From: JASGTU01 sp963821815
Lineage (GTDB): Bacteria; Chloroflexota; Anaerolineae; Caldilineales; Caldilineaceae
Assembly (NCBI GenBank): GCA_963821815.1
Contig: CAWGFG010000006.1
Coordinates: forward strand, 3,906,001-3,970,000
DNA: 64,000 nucleotides
Direction: 5' to 3'
The first letter of the stretch is position 1. Every line of letters starts with the position of its first letter. Position numbers and translations under genes: made by a program. The notes beneath the pieces were generated by a model. That model searched no databases, was not told where the DNA came from, and was given only the letters and a program-made list of their open reading frames with translations. Positions 55,667 to 64,000 of this stretch are shown in pieces.

Positions 55667-55909
55667 GTTCATGACTCCCAGTTGCCGCTGTGTTGCGATT
55701 CTTACACTATAGTGTACCGTATATCATCGGTTGGAACCGAGTCGGAAACAGGCATAATTAGCTAATGGCAGCGACTGTTCGGCGATATGTACGTTTGAAG
55801 ACTGCATTGGTCGCGTGCGATAGCCCGTATGCCTGCTAGAGCTAAAGTTGTTTCTGCCTGCATGGTGACTGCGTTGTATCGACACGCTAGCCGACAATCC
55901 TATAGCCGG

Positions 55910-56671
55910 CTAGCTCAGCTGGGCGACTACTTCGTCGACCCAGGCAGCATCCATACGAGCCAACCGCTTCTTCTTTAGATTCTCGCGCATAATCCATCGA
56001 ATGTCACTATCCTCGCTTGATAGCCACTTGGTCAGGAGCGCTTTGCCGATATCGGGCTGTGCAACGACTGCCACGCTCCAGCCGTAGCCCAACGTCTTGC
56101 GCAGCGAACGGAAGTCTTCCACACGGCGTATTGGTTCGTCGCAAATGCCGGCTGTGATCGCGTCCAGAATATCAAGTACCTGTCGAGCGGATCTGGCATC
56201 GACGAGTAGCTTGGGCTCACAAAGACCCGCTACCACTGCCCGCCGTTCCAACAGATTTCCCGCCGACCATAACCGCATTTCAGCCAACACGGTTTCCATA
56301 TCGGCTGACGCCCACCACTGGACGGCCATGGCTGTCGCTTCGCGCGTACGCCAGCGAGGATCGGCTGCGTGGTTGCGCAAGGCAGGGATCAGCGCCGTCT
56401 CGCCTTCGGCGACAAGCCGCCCATAACCCAAGACGCCACAGAAGCTCAGGAATTCTTCCTCTGTGTTCACGGGCGCCTGGTCTGCGTCAATGGCTGCATA
56501 GCGCTGAAAGAGCGGCAGATCACCTTCCAGCGCGACAGCACGTGCCAGTTCCAAGTTGCCGCGCGGGCCGGGCAATCCGCTGTTTGTCAGCAGATAGTGG
56601 TCCCACGTTTCCTGTTCGCTGTCATGATCGAGCGTCTGCAGTTGCGCCCGGTAGTCATCGACCTTCGCCAT
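55910..56671 (-). CDS. HEAT-like helical repeat protein
   Basis: 253 residues, almost entirely helical. Repeating pairs of helices (ALRNHAADPRWRTREATAMAVQWW; LLERRAVVAGLCEPKLL; LGYGWSVAVVAQPDIGKALLTKWL; DSDIRWIMRENLKKKRL) look like HEAT or DNA-alkylation-repeat (AlkD-like) units. The catalytic residues of AlkC/AlkD are not obvious. AGGAGAAGAGAGCG precedes ATG 56671. No membrane or export signal. A scaffold role is possible; no partner is seen next to it. Confidence 0.68.
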   Translation of the reverse strand: MAKVDDYRAQLQTLDHDSEQETWDHYLLTNSGLPGPRGNLELARAVALEGDLPLFQRYAAIDADQAPVNTEEEFLSFCGVLGYGRLVAEGETALIPALRNHAADPRWRTREATAMAVQWWASADMETVLAEMRLWSAGNLLERRAVVAGLCEPKLLVDARSARQVLDILDAITAGICDEPIRRVEDFRSLRKTLGYGWSVAVVAQPDIGKALLTKWLSSEDSDIRWIMRENLKKKRLARMDAAWVDEVVAQLS

Positions 56672-57197
56672 CGCTCTCTTCTCCTATTGTTGGCGTCTGA
56701 ATTATGCCTACACGTTGATGATTTTGACCAGTACGAGCGTGGAACGTTGTTCATCGGGCTTGCCGTAGAGAAATTGCGCCACTGGACCGGAGTACAAGCC
56801 ACTCACGGTCACAATCGCGACTTCACGGTGCGTGTGAAGCAAGATTCACCAACCATCGCACACAGTCTCAAGCACGCCATGTTCGAAGTCATTGATGAAC
56901 GACCAACAGTGAGATGTGCATGTTGTGTACCGGCGGCAGCATTTCGTGATTGCTACTGTTGCACGTGGCAGCGCTTCGTGGAAATGATGATCGAGCCCCG
57001 TCAATGACAGCTAAATAACAGAAAAGTCTGCCGTTCTGACAGTGTAGTGACGGGATCATTTAGCGCCGTTCGGTGTACTCTAGGAGCATAAGAACGAGCG
57101 AGCAGACACCTCGCCCGACACAGAATTAGACACGACAACCCATAGCAAGATAGCACGAAACAGACGTAACGGTAACGACGACGAGGAGGCAAAGACG
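56672..57197. other. non-coding or decayed stretch upstream of the small membrane protein
   Basis: About 526 bases. A plus-strand open frame continues antisense to the HEAT gene into this region up to 57007 but has no start with a ribosome site and no known domain. I see no clear structure. Confidence 0.45.
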
Positions 57198-57350
57198 ATG
57201 GCAAGGTGGTACGCATTCATCCCGATGAGCATCTTTACGTACCAGATCTACCTAGTAATGAACGGCAGGAATCCAATGGCCGTCTTCATTACGATTCACG
57301 CTTTGCTCGTGACCAGTGTACTGAATATATTGCAGATGACATCTTTCTAG
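57198..57350 (+). CDS. small membrane protein, 50 residues
   Basis: A short open frame with a strong Shine-Dalgarno: GAGGAGG at 57183-57189, eight bases before ATG 57198; stop TAG 57348-57350. It encodes two hydrophobic stretches, WYAFIPMSIFTYQIYLVM (4-21) and PMAVFITIHALLVTSVLNIL (26-45), joined by a short polar turn (NGRN), so a small hairpin of two membrane segments is likely. It lies alone in 1.6 kb of otherwise gene-free DNA. Many such proteins regulate a transporter or act as toxins in toxin-antitoxin pairs. No homologue known to me; moderate confidence that it is real. Confidence 0.5.
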   Translation: MARWYAFIPMSIFTYQIYLVMNGRNPMAVFITIHALLVTSVLNILQMTSF

Positions 57351-58328
57351 ACACGACACTTGTTGACAGCACATGGCCTGGTGCGCGGTTCGCTCCGTGC
57401 ATATGGATTCTTACGAACATCCGCCACCAGGTCCGCTGTGCCTCGCTAGTAACGCAGAACAGATGTCGCGTCGGCCTCTTCGGCTCCTATACCCTCAACA
57501 CAAATCTCCTCCACCGCAACCCATTTCGAATCAAAACCAAATAGCTGTCAGGCTGAAGAGTATCCCTCACGTTGATCCTATGCCTCGTTCCTGACCAACA
57601 GCGTCACAGCTGTGCGGAAGGACTACCACACTCGAGTGTCTGACAGAGTTGCGTCGGTGACGGCGATCGGTGCAAGACAACGTTCGGGGACTCGCTCGGA
57701 CCACAGCATAGACAAGAATGTACTTCAGTCGCTACTATACGCGCTGGATGAAAAGTGCAAACTTGCACTTTGCACTGGACCGACACTAGAAGTAAATTAT
57801 GCAACAAATATCGCTGAATTTCCGTTGTTCAATAGCCGTCATTCACGCTGCTGTAGATAGCGTACCACCACAGCCGCAAAGGTGCTATTGTACAGTGCGT
57901 CTACACCGACTCTTGCATAAACGGCGGGAGTGCTGTCTTCGCAGATGAATAGTCGGAAGGAATGGAACAGTTTGGCGCATTTGTTGAGAGTACGGAGCGT
58001 TATACTTGCCTTGCCAGCGATCACGGAGGATCGAGGAAACCAGAAATAATCGGAGGATAGGGATATATACATCTCACGGTGGTAGCGCGCTTTGCCCCGA
58101 AGGCTGGTTTGTAGATACTTGATGATTGTTCACAGGATTCAAATGACCAAGACCATGATCGGGATACAAAAGTTCGTTGGTCGTAGCATGTACGGCTGAC
58201 TTCTGCACAACGCAGAGTTTGGGAACTGCGTATATTTCGCCAGTACGGATTTCATATTATTCCGGATTATGCGGCAGTTTTTGCGCGTCGAGCCTACACA
58301 GTTCGACGTTGAATTAGGAACCAATTAA
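57351..58328. other. long non-coding stretch
   Basis: About 980 bases with no supported gene. It contains the dyad at 57753-57770 and a small hairpin CGTCGA/TCGACG (58286-58308) just before the transporter start. Open frames present are short, start with rare codons and lack ribosome sites. Confidence 0.5.
57753..57770. repeat. dyad AAGTGCAA-AC-TTGCACTT
   Basis: Perfect eight-base half-sites with a two-base spacer, followed directly by a third TGCAC. Typical size for an operator, but no promoter or gene is close. Function unknown. Confidence 0.35.
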
Positions 58329-59405
58329 GTGAACAAACAGCTTGGCTATGACCTACAGAGAGCGTTCCTGATTACGCTAATCGTAATCGCCACCTTGGTT
58401 GCTTTGTACTTGATGTACCGCCTGGACAATCTATTGGTTGTCCTTTTCTTGTCACTTATCTTTGCGTCCACAGTGCGTCCGATTATTGGCGTCTTGCAAC
58501 GGTGGCGCGTGCCGAAGGCAGTGGCTATTTTACTCGTCTACGCAGCGGTGATCGGCGGAATCGTGCTCTTGATCATTGTGGCAGTTCCGCCGCTGATCCA
58601 ACTGGTGATGGGATTTACTCAGGACAATGAGTTAACGAGCGAGGTCAATACGGCTATGATCCGCATGAGTCTCATGTTGCGTCGCCAGTTCGAGGTTTAT
58701 GTGCCGATCGTATCCCTGCCGCCGCAGTTACAGCAGATGCTGGACAATGCGGACGAGACCGTAGCCGAGCAGGCAGTTCCTCTGGCACAAAACACCTTTG
58801 CTACGACTGGAAAGCTGCTACTGGCCATCGTCTTGAGCATCTATTGGCTGGTGGCGCGTGGCACAGCACTACGCCAAATCCTCACGCTTACGCCGCAGAA
58901 GTATCGCAGGCCGGTCTATGGCATTTGGGTGGACACGGAGGACACGTTAGGCGCCTATCTGCGGGGCGAAGTCATTCTTGGGCTGATCATCGGCGCCGTC
59001 AGTTACGTGGGCTTGCTTGCGTTGCAGATCCCCAACGCAGCTGCATTGGCGGTCTTGGCCGGTCTCTTGGAGTTCGTCCCATTCGTCGGTCCTACATTGG
59101 CTGCAATCCCCGCCATCCTTTTGGCGCTGACCGCCTCTCCTGTGAAAGCAGTACTGGTATTGATCTTTTATGTGCTTGTGCAGACAGTTGAAGGCAACTA
59201 TCTTGTACCGAAAATCATGGGACGAGGTTTGAAGCTTCACCCGATGATCGTTTTGCTGGCGATTACAGCTGGCTACTACCTCAGCGGTATCGTGGGAGCT
59301 GTACTGGCACTCCCGCTAGCAGGCGCAGTGCAGATCATCATTCGCCATCTGCGTGAGTTCCAAGTCAGGGACGGGCAGGACAAGGAGGATGGTTCAGCTA
59401 GTTAA
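58329..59405 (+). CDS. AI-2E family transporter (PerM-like membrane protein)
   Basis: 358 residues from GTG 58329, with AGGAACC upstream. Polytopic: hydrophobic segments near 12-35, 36-52, 62-90, then a soluble stretch (about 95-150, the large periplasmic/extracytoplasmic loop typical of the family), and four more segments toward the C-terminus. The conserved region is GLLEFVPFVGPTLAAIPAILLAL and VQTVEGNYLVPKIMGRGLKLHPMIVLLAI, diagnostic of the AI-2E transporter/UPF0118 family. Members export or exchange small molecules or sodium; AI-2 export is proven for only a few. Acts in the cytoplasmic membrane. Confidence 0.9.
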   Translation: MNKQLGYDLQRAFLITLIVIATLVALYLMYRLDNLLVVLFLSLIFASTVRPIIGVLQRWRVPKAVAILLVYAAVIGGIVLLIIVAVPPLIQLVMGFTQDNELTSEVNTAMIRMSLMLRRQFEVYVPIVSLPPQLQQMLDNADETVAEQAVPLAQNTFATTGKLLLAIVLSIYWLVARGTALRQILTLTPQKYRRPVYGIWVDTEDTLGAYLRGEVILGLIIGAVSYVGLLALQIPNAAALAVLAGLLEFVPFVGPTLAAIPAILLALTASPVKAVLVLIFYVLVQTVEGNYLVPKIMGRGLKLHPMIVLLAITAGYYLSGIVGAVLALPLAGAVQIIIRHLREFQVRDGQDKEDGSAS

Positions 59406-59528
59406 CCTGACGGTTCGGCTAATGGTCCAGCCGAGGCCGAGCACAAAGATTTGCGCTCCGTTCCATTCATTCTATACTGGAGGAATGCGCACTAGTCACA
59501 GTATCAACACACAAATGGGCGTTGAATA

Positions 59529-60770
59529 ATGAGTAACCAGCAGAGCAGTGTTTCCGCTCCCCCCAAGGCGCTTGACGGCGTCCGCATCCTCGATCTCAGC
59601 CACGTTTTTCAGGGGCCAGTAGCCACACAATTGTTGGCTGATTTTGGCGCCGACGTGGTAAAGGTAGAACGCCCCGGCGTAGGCGACTGGAGCCGCGCCT
59701 GGGGACCGTTCGTGGACGGTGTGAGCATGCCCTACGCCTGCCTCAACCGCAACAAGCGCAGCATAGCCGTCGACATGAAAGTGCCAGAAGGCAACAGTAT
59801 CATTCATCAGCTTGTCGCAACCTCGGATGTGCTGGTGCATAATTTTCGCAGCGGCGTCATGGAAAAACTGGGTCTGGGCTATGCCGATCTCAGTCAGCAC
59901 TATCCGCGCCTGATTTATGCTTCATCAAGCGGTTGGGGTGACGAAGGTCCCTATGTGGAACAGCGGCGCGGCGGACACGACATGATGGCGCGTGCAGAGG
60001 CGGGCTGGTTCGTCAACGCGGGCACAGACAAGCAACCCATGCCAGGCGGCCTCTCCGCCGACTATCCAGCAGGTCTTATGCTAGCCAACGCCATACTTAT
60101 TGCATTGTTTGCTCGAGAACGAACTGGTCGTGGACAGCAGGTGACGACCGACCTGTTTTCCGTGGCGCTACATGGTCACGTCTGGACAGGCGCCCATCTA
60201 CTCAATCTTGATCGCAAGATGACAGGCGGCGGTGCGGTGGATACGGAGGACGCTATCAATCGCACTTTTCCAACGAAGGACGGATGGATTGAGGTTTCGC
60301 CCGTTTTTTCGCAAAATCCGCTGCGCGATATATCCGTCGGTATGGGAATTGGCGACCTGAGTGATGACCCACGATACGCCACTGCCGAACTTCAACTTGA
60401 ACATCGCGATGAAATCAACAATTTGCTATCCAGCTACTTTCGCAGCAAGACAACGGATGAATGGATGGAACTTTTGTCTTCGGTTGGCGTGCTCTGTGCA
60501 CGCGTGCAGACACTGGACCAGGCAATCGAAGACCCGCAGGCTGCTGCCAATAATATGAAGGTGGCTATGGAGTTCGGCGAGGCAGGGACCATCAACGTAT
60601 TGGGTACGCCCCTGCGCTTACGCGGCACGCCGGCACAATATAAGAGTGCGCCGCCGAAGTTGGGTGAGCAGACAAGCGAACTATTGTGCGAGATCGGTTA
60701 TACGCAGGAGCGAATTGACGAACTGCTCAGGAGCGGGGTCGTGGAAGAGCGGCACGAGTGGCAGCCTTAA
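59529..60770 (+). CDS. family III CoA-transferase (CaiB/BaiF type)
   Basis: 413 residues, standard length. N-terminal LDGVRILDLSHVFQGPVATQLLADFGADVVKVE, CLNRNKRSIAVDMK, and the active-site Asp151 in RRGGHDMMARAEAGW; then the hinge and the second Rossmann part ending with LGTPLRLRGTPAQYKSAPPKLGEQT. The enzyme moves CoA between acyl groups, such as succinyl-CoA to a hydroxy- or aromatic acid. Start ATG 59529 has a weak ribosome site. Cytosolic. Downstream neighbours are two nitroreductases at 240 bases; no pathway link is obvious. Confidence 0.9.
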   Translation: MSNQQSSVSAPPKALDGVRILDLSHVFQGPVATQLLADFGADVVKVERPGVGDWSRAWGPFVDGVSMPYACLNRNKRSIAVDMKVPEGNSIIHQLVATSDVLVHNFRSGVMEKLGLGYADLSQHYPRLIYASSSGWGDEGPYVEQRRGGHDMMARAEAGWFVNAGTDKQPMPGGLSADYPAGLMLANAILIALFARERTGRGQQVTTDLFSVALHGHVWTGAHLLNLDRKMTGGGAVDTEDAINRTFPTKDGWIEVSPVFSQNPLRDISVGMGIGDLSDDPRYATAELQLEHRDEINNLLSSYFRSKTTDEWMELLSSVGVLCARVQTLDQAIEDPQAAANNMKVAMEFGEAGTINVLGTPLRLRGTPAQYKSAPPKLGEQTSELLCEIGYTQERIDELLRSGVVEERHEWQP

Positions 60771-61012
60771 CCATGACAGCGTGCAATTGTGCTCGTTTGC
60801 CTGCACCGAACAGGCTTGTGGAGGCTCCATCCAACCATGGAGTCGGCCGCGATTATGATTGTGTCGATCATTCCGCGATAATGTTTTACAGTCGTGGGAC
60901 AGAGTAGGCGTGCTCGAGAAAGTATTCGCTATCAGATGTTCCGTACTTGCCAACCATTGCAGTAGTACTCTCCGTAGTTCTGTTACCATATAATCAAAAG
61001 GAGAATCGCCAT

Positions 61013-61498
61013 ATGGAACTAAAAGAAGCCATTCAAACCCGCCGCAGCATTCGAGCCTTCACCAATGAGCCAATCCCGAGAGAAGACCTGGAAGCCATTG
61101 TTGACGCCGCTAGGGTTGCACCCTCCGGAAGCAATCGACAACCGTGGGACTTTGTGGTGATCACCGACAAAAAGAAGATTGCCGACATCGCCAAAGCGGC
61201 CGAGTGGATGGGCCAAGCAGCCGCCATCATCGCCATTGTTCTGGATGAACTCTCGCCTTTGTGGATGGAAGACGGCTGTTCCGCTGCGACCGTGATGCTG
61301 CTCAAGATCCATGATCTTGGCTACGGCGGTTCGTGGGTGCAGGGCCATATCGCCCCGTTCGAAGAAGAATTCAAGGATCTGCTGGATGTGCCGCAGGATA
61401 AGCGTATGCCCATCATGCTGCCAATTGGCGTGCCTGCAGAATCACCCAACGTAGAAAAGAAGTCGCTGGACGAGATCATCCACTGGGATACTTGGTAG
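61013..61498 (+). CDS. nitroreductase-family protein (copy 1)
   Basis: 161 residues from ATG 61013 (AAAAGGAGAA upstream). QTRRSIRAFTNEPIPREDLEAIVDAAR is the family N-terminus that binds the FMN phosphate (RRSIR), then ASGSNRQPWDFVVI, and GLGYGGSWVQG-like GYGGSWVQGHIAPFE. The family reduces nitro groups, quinones or enones, or acts in other redox chemistry. The chain is shorter than classical NfsB (about 217), lacking the last helices. It has a paralogue 168 bases downstream. Substrate unknown. Cytosolic. Confidence 0.88.
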   Translation: MELKEAIQTRRSIRAFTNEPIPREDLEAIVDAARVAPSGSNRQPWDFVVITDKKKIADIAKAAEWMGQAAAIIAIVLDELSPLWMEDGCSAATVMLLKIHDLGYGGSWVQGHIAPFEEEFKDLLDVPQDKRMPIMLPIGVPAESPNVEKKSLDEIIHWDTW

Positions 61499-61665
61499 GC
61501 TGCACTCTGTTGTAGGCGCCAGAACCTGCCACCTTAAATTTGACGAGAATTTATTGGGTCCACGTTCCATTATCCATGATAATAGCCGGGTAAAGACGGA
61601 TGTGTTTTCCGATCTTTGCCTAACTTATTCCTCGAATAAACCATTCATCGCGAGGAGGCCTTACA

Positions 61666-62157
61666 ATGGAACTCTTTGAAACGATTACAACTAGACGCAG
61701 CATCCGAAACTACACAGGTGAATCGATCCCACGTGAGGATCTGGAGAAAATAGTGGGAGCCGGCAGACTGGCGGCTTCCGGCAGCAATATTCAGCCCTGG
61801 GAATTTATAATCGTTACCGAACGTGAAACCATCGATACGTTAAAAATTGCCGCGGGTTGGATGGGCAAGGCCAGTGCGATTATCTGTATCGTGTTGGATA
61901 CATCGTCCCGATGGTGGTTGGAGGACGGTTCTTCCGCCGCTGCCAACATGTTGCTGGCGATCACTGCGTTGGGCTACGGCGGTTGCTGGGTAGAAGGCAA
62001 TGCGCTGCCACTGGAAGATCGCTTCAAGAAGCTGCTCGGCGTTCCCGATGAGAAGCGCATGCCGATTCTGATTCCGGTTGGTGTTCCGAAAGAGAAACCG
62101 CAAAAAGAGAAGAAGGAAATGGGCGAGATTCTGCATTGGGAGATGTACAAAGGCTAG
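61666..62157 (+). CDS. nitroreductase-family protein (copy 2)
   Basis: 163 residues. Same short nitroreductase fold as the upstream gene: TTRRSIRNYTGESIPREDLEKIVGAGR, ASGSNIQPWEFII, GYGGCWVEGNALPLEDRFKK. The two proteins are clear tandem paralogues but have diverged in many residues, so the duplication is not recent or selection has separated them. GAGGAGGCC precedes ATG 61666. Each has its own ribosome site and the 168-base gap allows separate promoters. Function unknown. Confidence 0.88.
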   Translation: MELFETITTRRSIRNYTGESIPREDLEKIVGAGRLAASGSNIQPWEFIIVTERETIDTLKIAAGWMGKASAIICIVLDTSSRWWLEDGSSAAANMLLAITALGYGGCWVEGNALPLEDRFKKLLGVPDEKRMPILIPVGVPKEKPQKEKKEMGEILHWEMYKG

Positions 62158-62295
62158 AATCTGTCCATCAATCTGTAGCTAAGACTCGGTTCGCCGTTCG
62201 CGCTGGTGTATGCTTGGGCTGTTCTACCGCCTATTCACCGGCTGGACGGCGTTCCGACTTCACGGTACGTGCTTGATGCTGTAGAAGCAGGCGTC

Positions 62296-63348
62296 CTAGC
62301 CAGTTGTGCTAGGCGTGATGCGCGGCCCTTCCGGCGTATCATCGACCTGCCAACCGGATGCAGCTATCCGATCACGTAGCGCGTCAGCCTGCGACCAGTC
62401 GCGTGCTTGTCGCGCATCTTCACGAGCTTGCGCCAGCTCTACAACTTCGTCGGGTGCTGCACCGTTCGAGTGGTCGCCTGCGCTAGCCGACGTCGCCAGC
62501 TCCCATACGTCCTCGCGAATGCCCTCGCCGCTGGCAGGTGTTCGCCACTCGCCGAGTTCGTGCACATCAAAGCAGCTGCCGGAATCAAACCTGCGCGCCA
62601 CGTCGGAGATGACATAGACACTACCTGCACCGACGACTACGCATTCCTCCTGTACCGGATCGATGACGATACCCGTGTTCTCCTCGATGCCGAGAATGGT
62701 CGGCTGTTCCGGCAACAGTTTCAGAAGCTGGTGATAGCGCTCTTGGCCCATGTAGCAGCGGCTGGTATCCAGCTCGTCGCCGCCGTCTTTGTTGTTCCAG
62801 TGCGGCGTGATCACCAGCTCCAGACCGAACTGGGCGAAGAAATCCAGCCCCGGTTTCCAGTGCAGATCTTCGCCGACTTTGTAGATTTCATAAACTGGCA
62901 TAGCGTGCTTACTGACGGCGATGGTCGTGGCGCTGGAGAAGCAGATAGCTGCGCCGGTTCTGTTTCTAGCCATTATGGCCGACCATGTATAGCTGTCCTG
63001 TAGTTGTCGCACTGCGTAGGAGGGACTGCCCGGACCCATAAAAATGTAGTTGGCGTCGAAAATCGGCCGAGCGATGTTGGCATCATCCGTGCTAAAGGAA
63101 GTGCCGCGCTTGCGCGCCGGAATCAACCGGCACTGCGGATTAAAGTTGCGCAGATGTTGCGATAGATAGTCCGCGATCTTCTGCGCAACATCTTCGGAAT
63201 TGGGTTCAAAGCCGGCTGGTGTCTCCAAAATGGCAGCGCGCACGGGCATTGCAAGTCGGCGCATGACCTCGTGGTGGATCCGCTGTGCATTTGGCGCTGT
63301 TTCTCCGGAGCCGAAGAGCGCTATGGGGCCGATTTGTTGCTCGATCAT
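62296..63348 (-). CDS. S51 peptidase / cyanophycinase-like protein with CysRS-like C-terminal tail
   Basis: 350 residues. The N-terminal two-thirds is a peptidase S51/class I glutamine-amidotransferase-like fold: IALFGSGETAPNAQR, YIFMGPGSPSYAVRQL, GAAICFSSATTIAVS with a candidate nucleophile Ser138 or Ser139, then HAMPVYEIYKVGEDLHW. The last 50 residues change character: QAREDARQARDWSQADALRD and WQVDDTPEGPRI match the C-terminal helical tail of cysteinyl-tRNA synthetases. The protein has no CysRS catalytic domain. Acts in the cytosol. Its target peptide is unknown. Convergent with the nitroreductase pair. Confidence 0.78.
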   Translation of the reverse strand: MIEQQIGPIALFGSGETAPNAQRIHHEVMRRLAMPVRAAILETPAGFEPNSEDVAQKIADYLSQHLRNFNPQCRLIPARKRGTSFSTDDANIARPIFDANYIFMGPGSPSYAVRQLQDSYTWSAIMARNRTGAAICFSSATTIAVSKHAMPVYEIYKVGEDLHWKPGLDFFAQFGLELVITPHWNNKDGGDELDTSRCYMGQERYHQLLKLLPEQPTILGIEENTGIVIDPVQEECVVVGAGSVYVISDVARRFDSGSCFDVHELGEWRTPASGEGIREDVWELATSASAGDHSNGAAPDEVVELAQAREDARQARDWSQADALRDRIAASGWQVDDTPEGPRITPSTTG

Positions 63349-63669
63349 ATTGTTGTTGACTCAATGATTTGTAGTTGCGTATTGTCGGCCAATATCTAGG
63401 GTCGTCTCTGCTGGCGCTAGTATACCAGAACAAGCCAGAGTCGCCGCACGGCATAAAGTCATTACAGTACATCTCACAAACTGATCGCACAATCACGGGA
63501 TGCGCACCAGGAAGTTATCGTATACGGACGGGGTCGGAGTATACTCGTACACACAGAAGCAATATTTATCCTCACGGAAACCAAGCACGGAATATTGACC
63601 CGGTCGTGGTTCTTTCTTTCACGCTAGACTTCTACCCATCATAAGCGCACCCATCAATGGAGGTCGTAG
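63349..63669. other. non-coding divergent region
   Basis: About 320 bases between the divergent S51-like and amidohydrolase genes. No hairpin of note and no supported gene. GGAGGT at 63659-63664 is the amidohydrolase ribosome site. Confidence 0.5.
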
Positions 63670-64000
63670 ATGACATTCGATCTACTCATTAAAGGCGGCG
63701 AGGTTGTTGACCCCGGCGCAGGCTATGCAGGTCAGCTTGATGTTGCCGTCAAGCGCAACAAGATCGCCGCGGTGGAGCGCAACATACCAGCCGAATCAGC
63801 GCGCCGCGTCATTAACGCGACCGGCAAGCATGTTACCCCGGGCCTTGTAGATTTGCATACACACGTTTACCACAGCGTCACATTCTGGGGCATCCACGCC
63901 GATCCAGTGGCGTCGCGTACCGGCGTCACCACATGGTTGGATGTCGGTTCATCCGGTGCGTACAACGTCATGGGTTTTCGCGACTTCATTGCGCGACAAG
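63670..64000 (+). CDS. amidohydrolase-superfamily protein, N-terminal part (cut by window edge)
   Basis: Open from ATG 63670, five bases after GGAGGT, to the window end (110 residues seen). Typical amidohydrolase start: FDLLIKGGEVVDPGAGYAG, INATGKHVTPGLVDLHTHVY with the metal-binding His63-X-His65 pair, then SRTGVTTWLDVGSSGAYN. The HxH and GVTTxxDxGS pattern resembles the amidohydrolase/deacetylase family (EF0837-like) or D-aminoacylases and dihydroorotase relatives. The rest lies outside the window, so substrate cannot be judged. Divergent from the S51-like gene. Confidence 0.85.
   Translation, partial: MTFDLLIKGGEVVDPGAGYAGQLDVAVKRNKIAAVERNIPAESARRVINATGKHVTPGLVDLHTHVYHSVTFWGIHADPVASRTGVTTWLDVGSSGAYNVMGFRDFIARQ

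Noticed and set aside
55901..55930. Sequence resembling the 5' half of a tRNA (TAGCTCAGCTGG A-box-like word)
   Set aside because: It lies over the end of the HEAT-like gene, where the minus strand codes for the protein tail; no B-box or acceptor stem follows.
56369..57007. Open frame spanning the HEAT gene and the non-coding gap on the plus strand
   Set aside because: It is mostly antisense to the HEAT gene, has no start with a ribosome site and no recognisable family.
58075..58090. T-box-like word GGTGGTAGCGCG
   Set aside because: One base off the conserved GGTGGNACCGCG, no specifier stem or terminator nearby, and the downstream gene is a transporter 240 bases away.

Overview
This 64 kb window is a chromosomal segment of a free-living heterotrophic bacterium. 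No rRNA, tRNA or ribosomal-protein gene is present, so the lineage can only be inferred. The mix of many unrelated small-molecule catabolic enzymes, lipoproteins and Sec-exported proteins with low-complexity or adhesive architecture, and a GTCATGTTGAGCGAAGCG-type dispersed repeat is most reminiscent of Chloroflexota (Anaerolineae/Caldilineales-like); this is an inference, not a measurement. No phage, integrase, transposase, plasmid or CRISPR signature was seen.

Layout. 1-4.6 kb: tail of an unknown gene, an RraA-family aldolase-like gene (-), then a 2-phosphoglycerate-forming glycerate kinase and a strongly divergent enolase paralogue (+), closed by two strong hairpins. 4.6-9.5 kb: exported proteins (PA14-like, two-domain PPC-like, collagen-like) and one GNAT. 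9.5-23.7 kb: a long run of minus-strand catabolic genes (sulfatase, FAD-less molybdenum hydroxylase, VWA protein, a beta-helix surface protein split by an in-frame TGA, nucleoside hydrolase, methyltransferase, aminotransferase, zinc alcohol dehydrogenase, galactonate-dehydratase-like enolase-superfamily enzyme). 24.2-29.3 kb: an iron island: DtxR-type regulator, FeoA, a Cys/His-extended FeoA, FeoB, FeoC-like protein, terminator, and a ferritin-like protein.

29.4-36.4 kb: old-yellow-enzyme-type oxidoreductase, PPOX protein, a frameshifted P-loop kinase-like gene, APH-type kinase, DUF1801 protein overlapping a GNAT, a dispersed repeat, an orphan radical SAM/SPASM protein and a repeat-containing exported protein. 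36.5-46.3 kb: galactokinase, URO-D-like protein, an exported SnoaL-SnoaL-ScyD fusion, a second enolase-superfamily enzyme, NudC and aldose 1-epimerase. 46.5-56.7 kb: M16 protease lipoprotein, VOC protein, SH3 lipoprotein, a frameshifted GH38 alpha-mannosidase, an orphan ABC ATPase fused to a cyclic-nucleotide-binding domain, and a HEAT-like protein. 56.7-58.3 kb is almost gene-free but holds a likely 50-residue membrane protein. 58.3-64 kb: AI-2E-type transporter, CoA transferase, two tandem nitroreductases, an S51-peptidase-like protein with a CysRS-like tail, and the start of an amidohydrolase.

How the genes work together. Three links are supported by sequence. (i) Glycerate 2-kinase makes 2-phosphoglycerate and the next gene is an enolase relative, but the enolase has lost canonical catalytic loops and may act on another substrate. 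(ii) DtxR/FeoAA'BC/ferritin is a coherent Fe(II) uptake and storage module. (iii) GalK, GalM and alpha-mannosidase, with two enolase-superfamily acid-sugar dehydratase relatives, point to sugar and sugar-acid degradation. Three reading-frame disruptions (16226 TGA; about 31537; about 52720) should be checked for sequencing error before being called pseudogenes.
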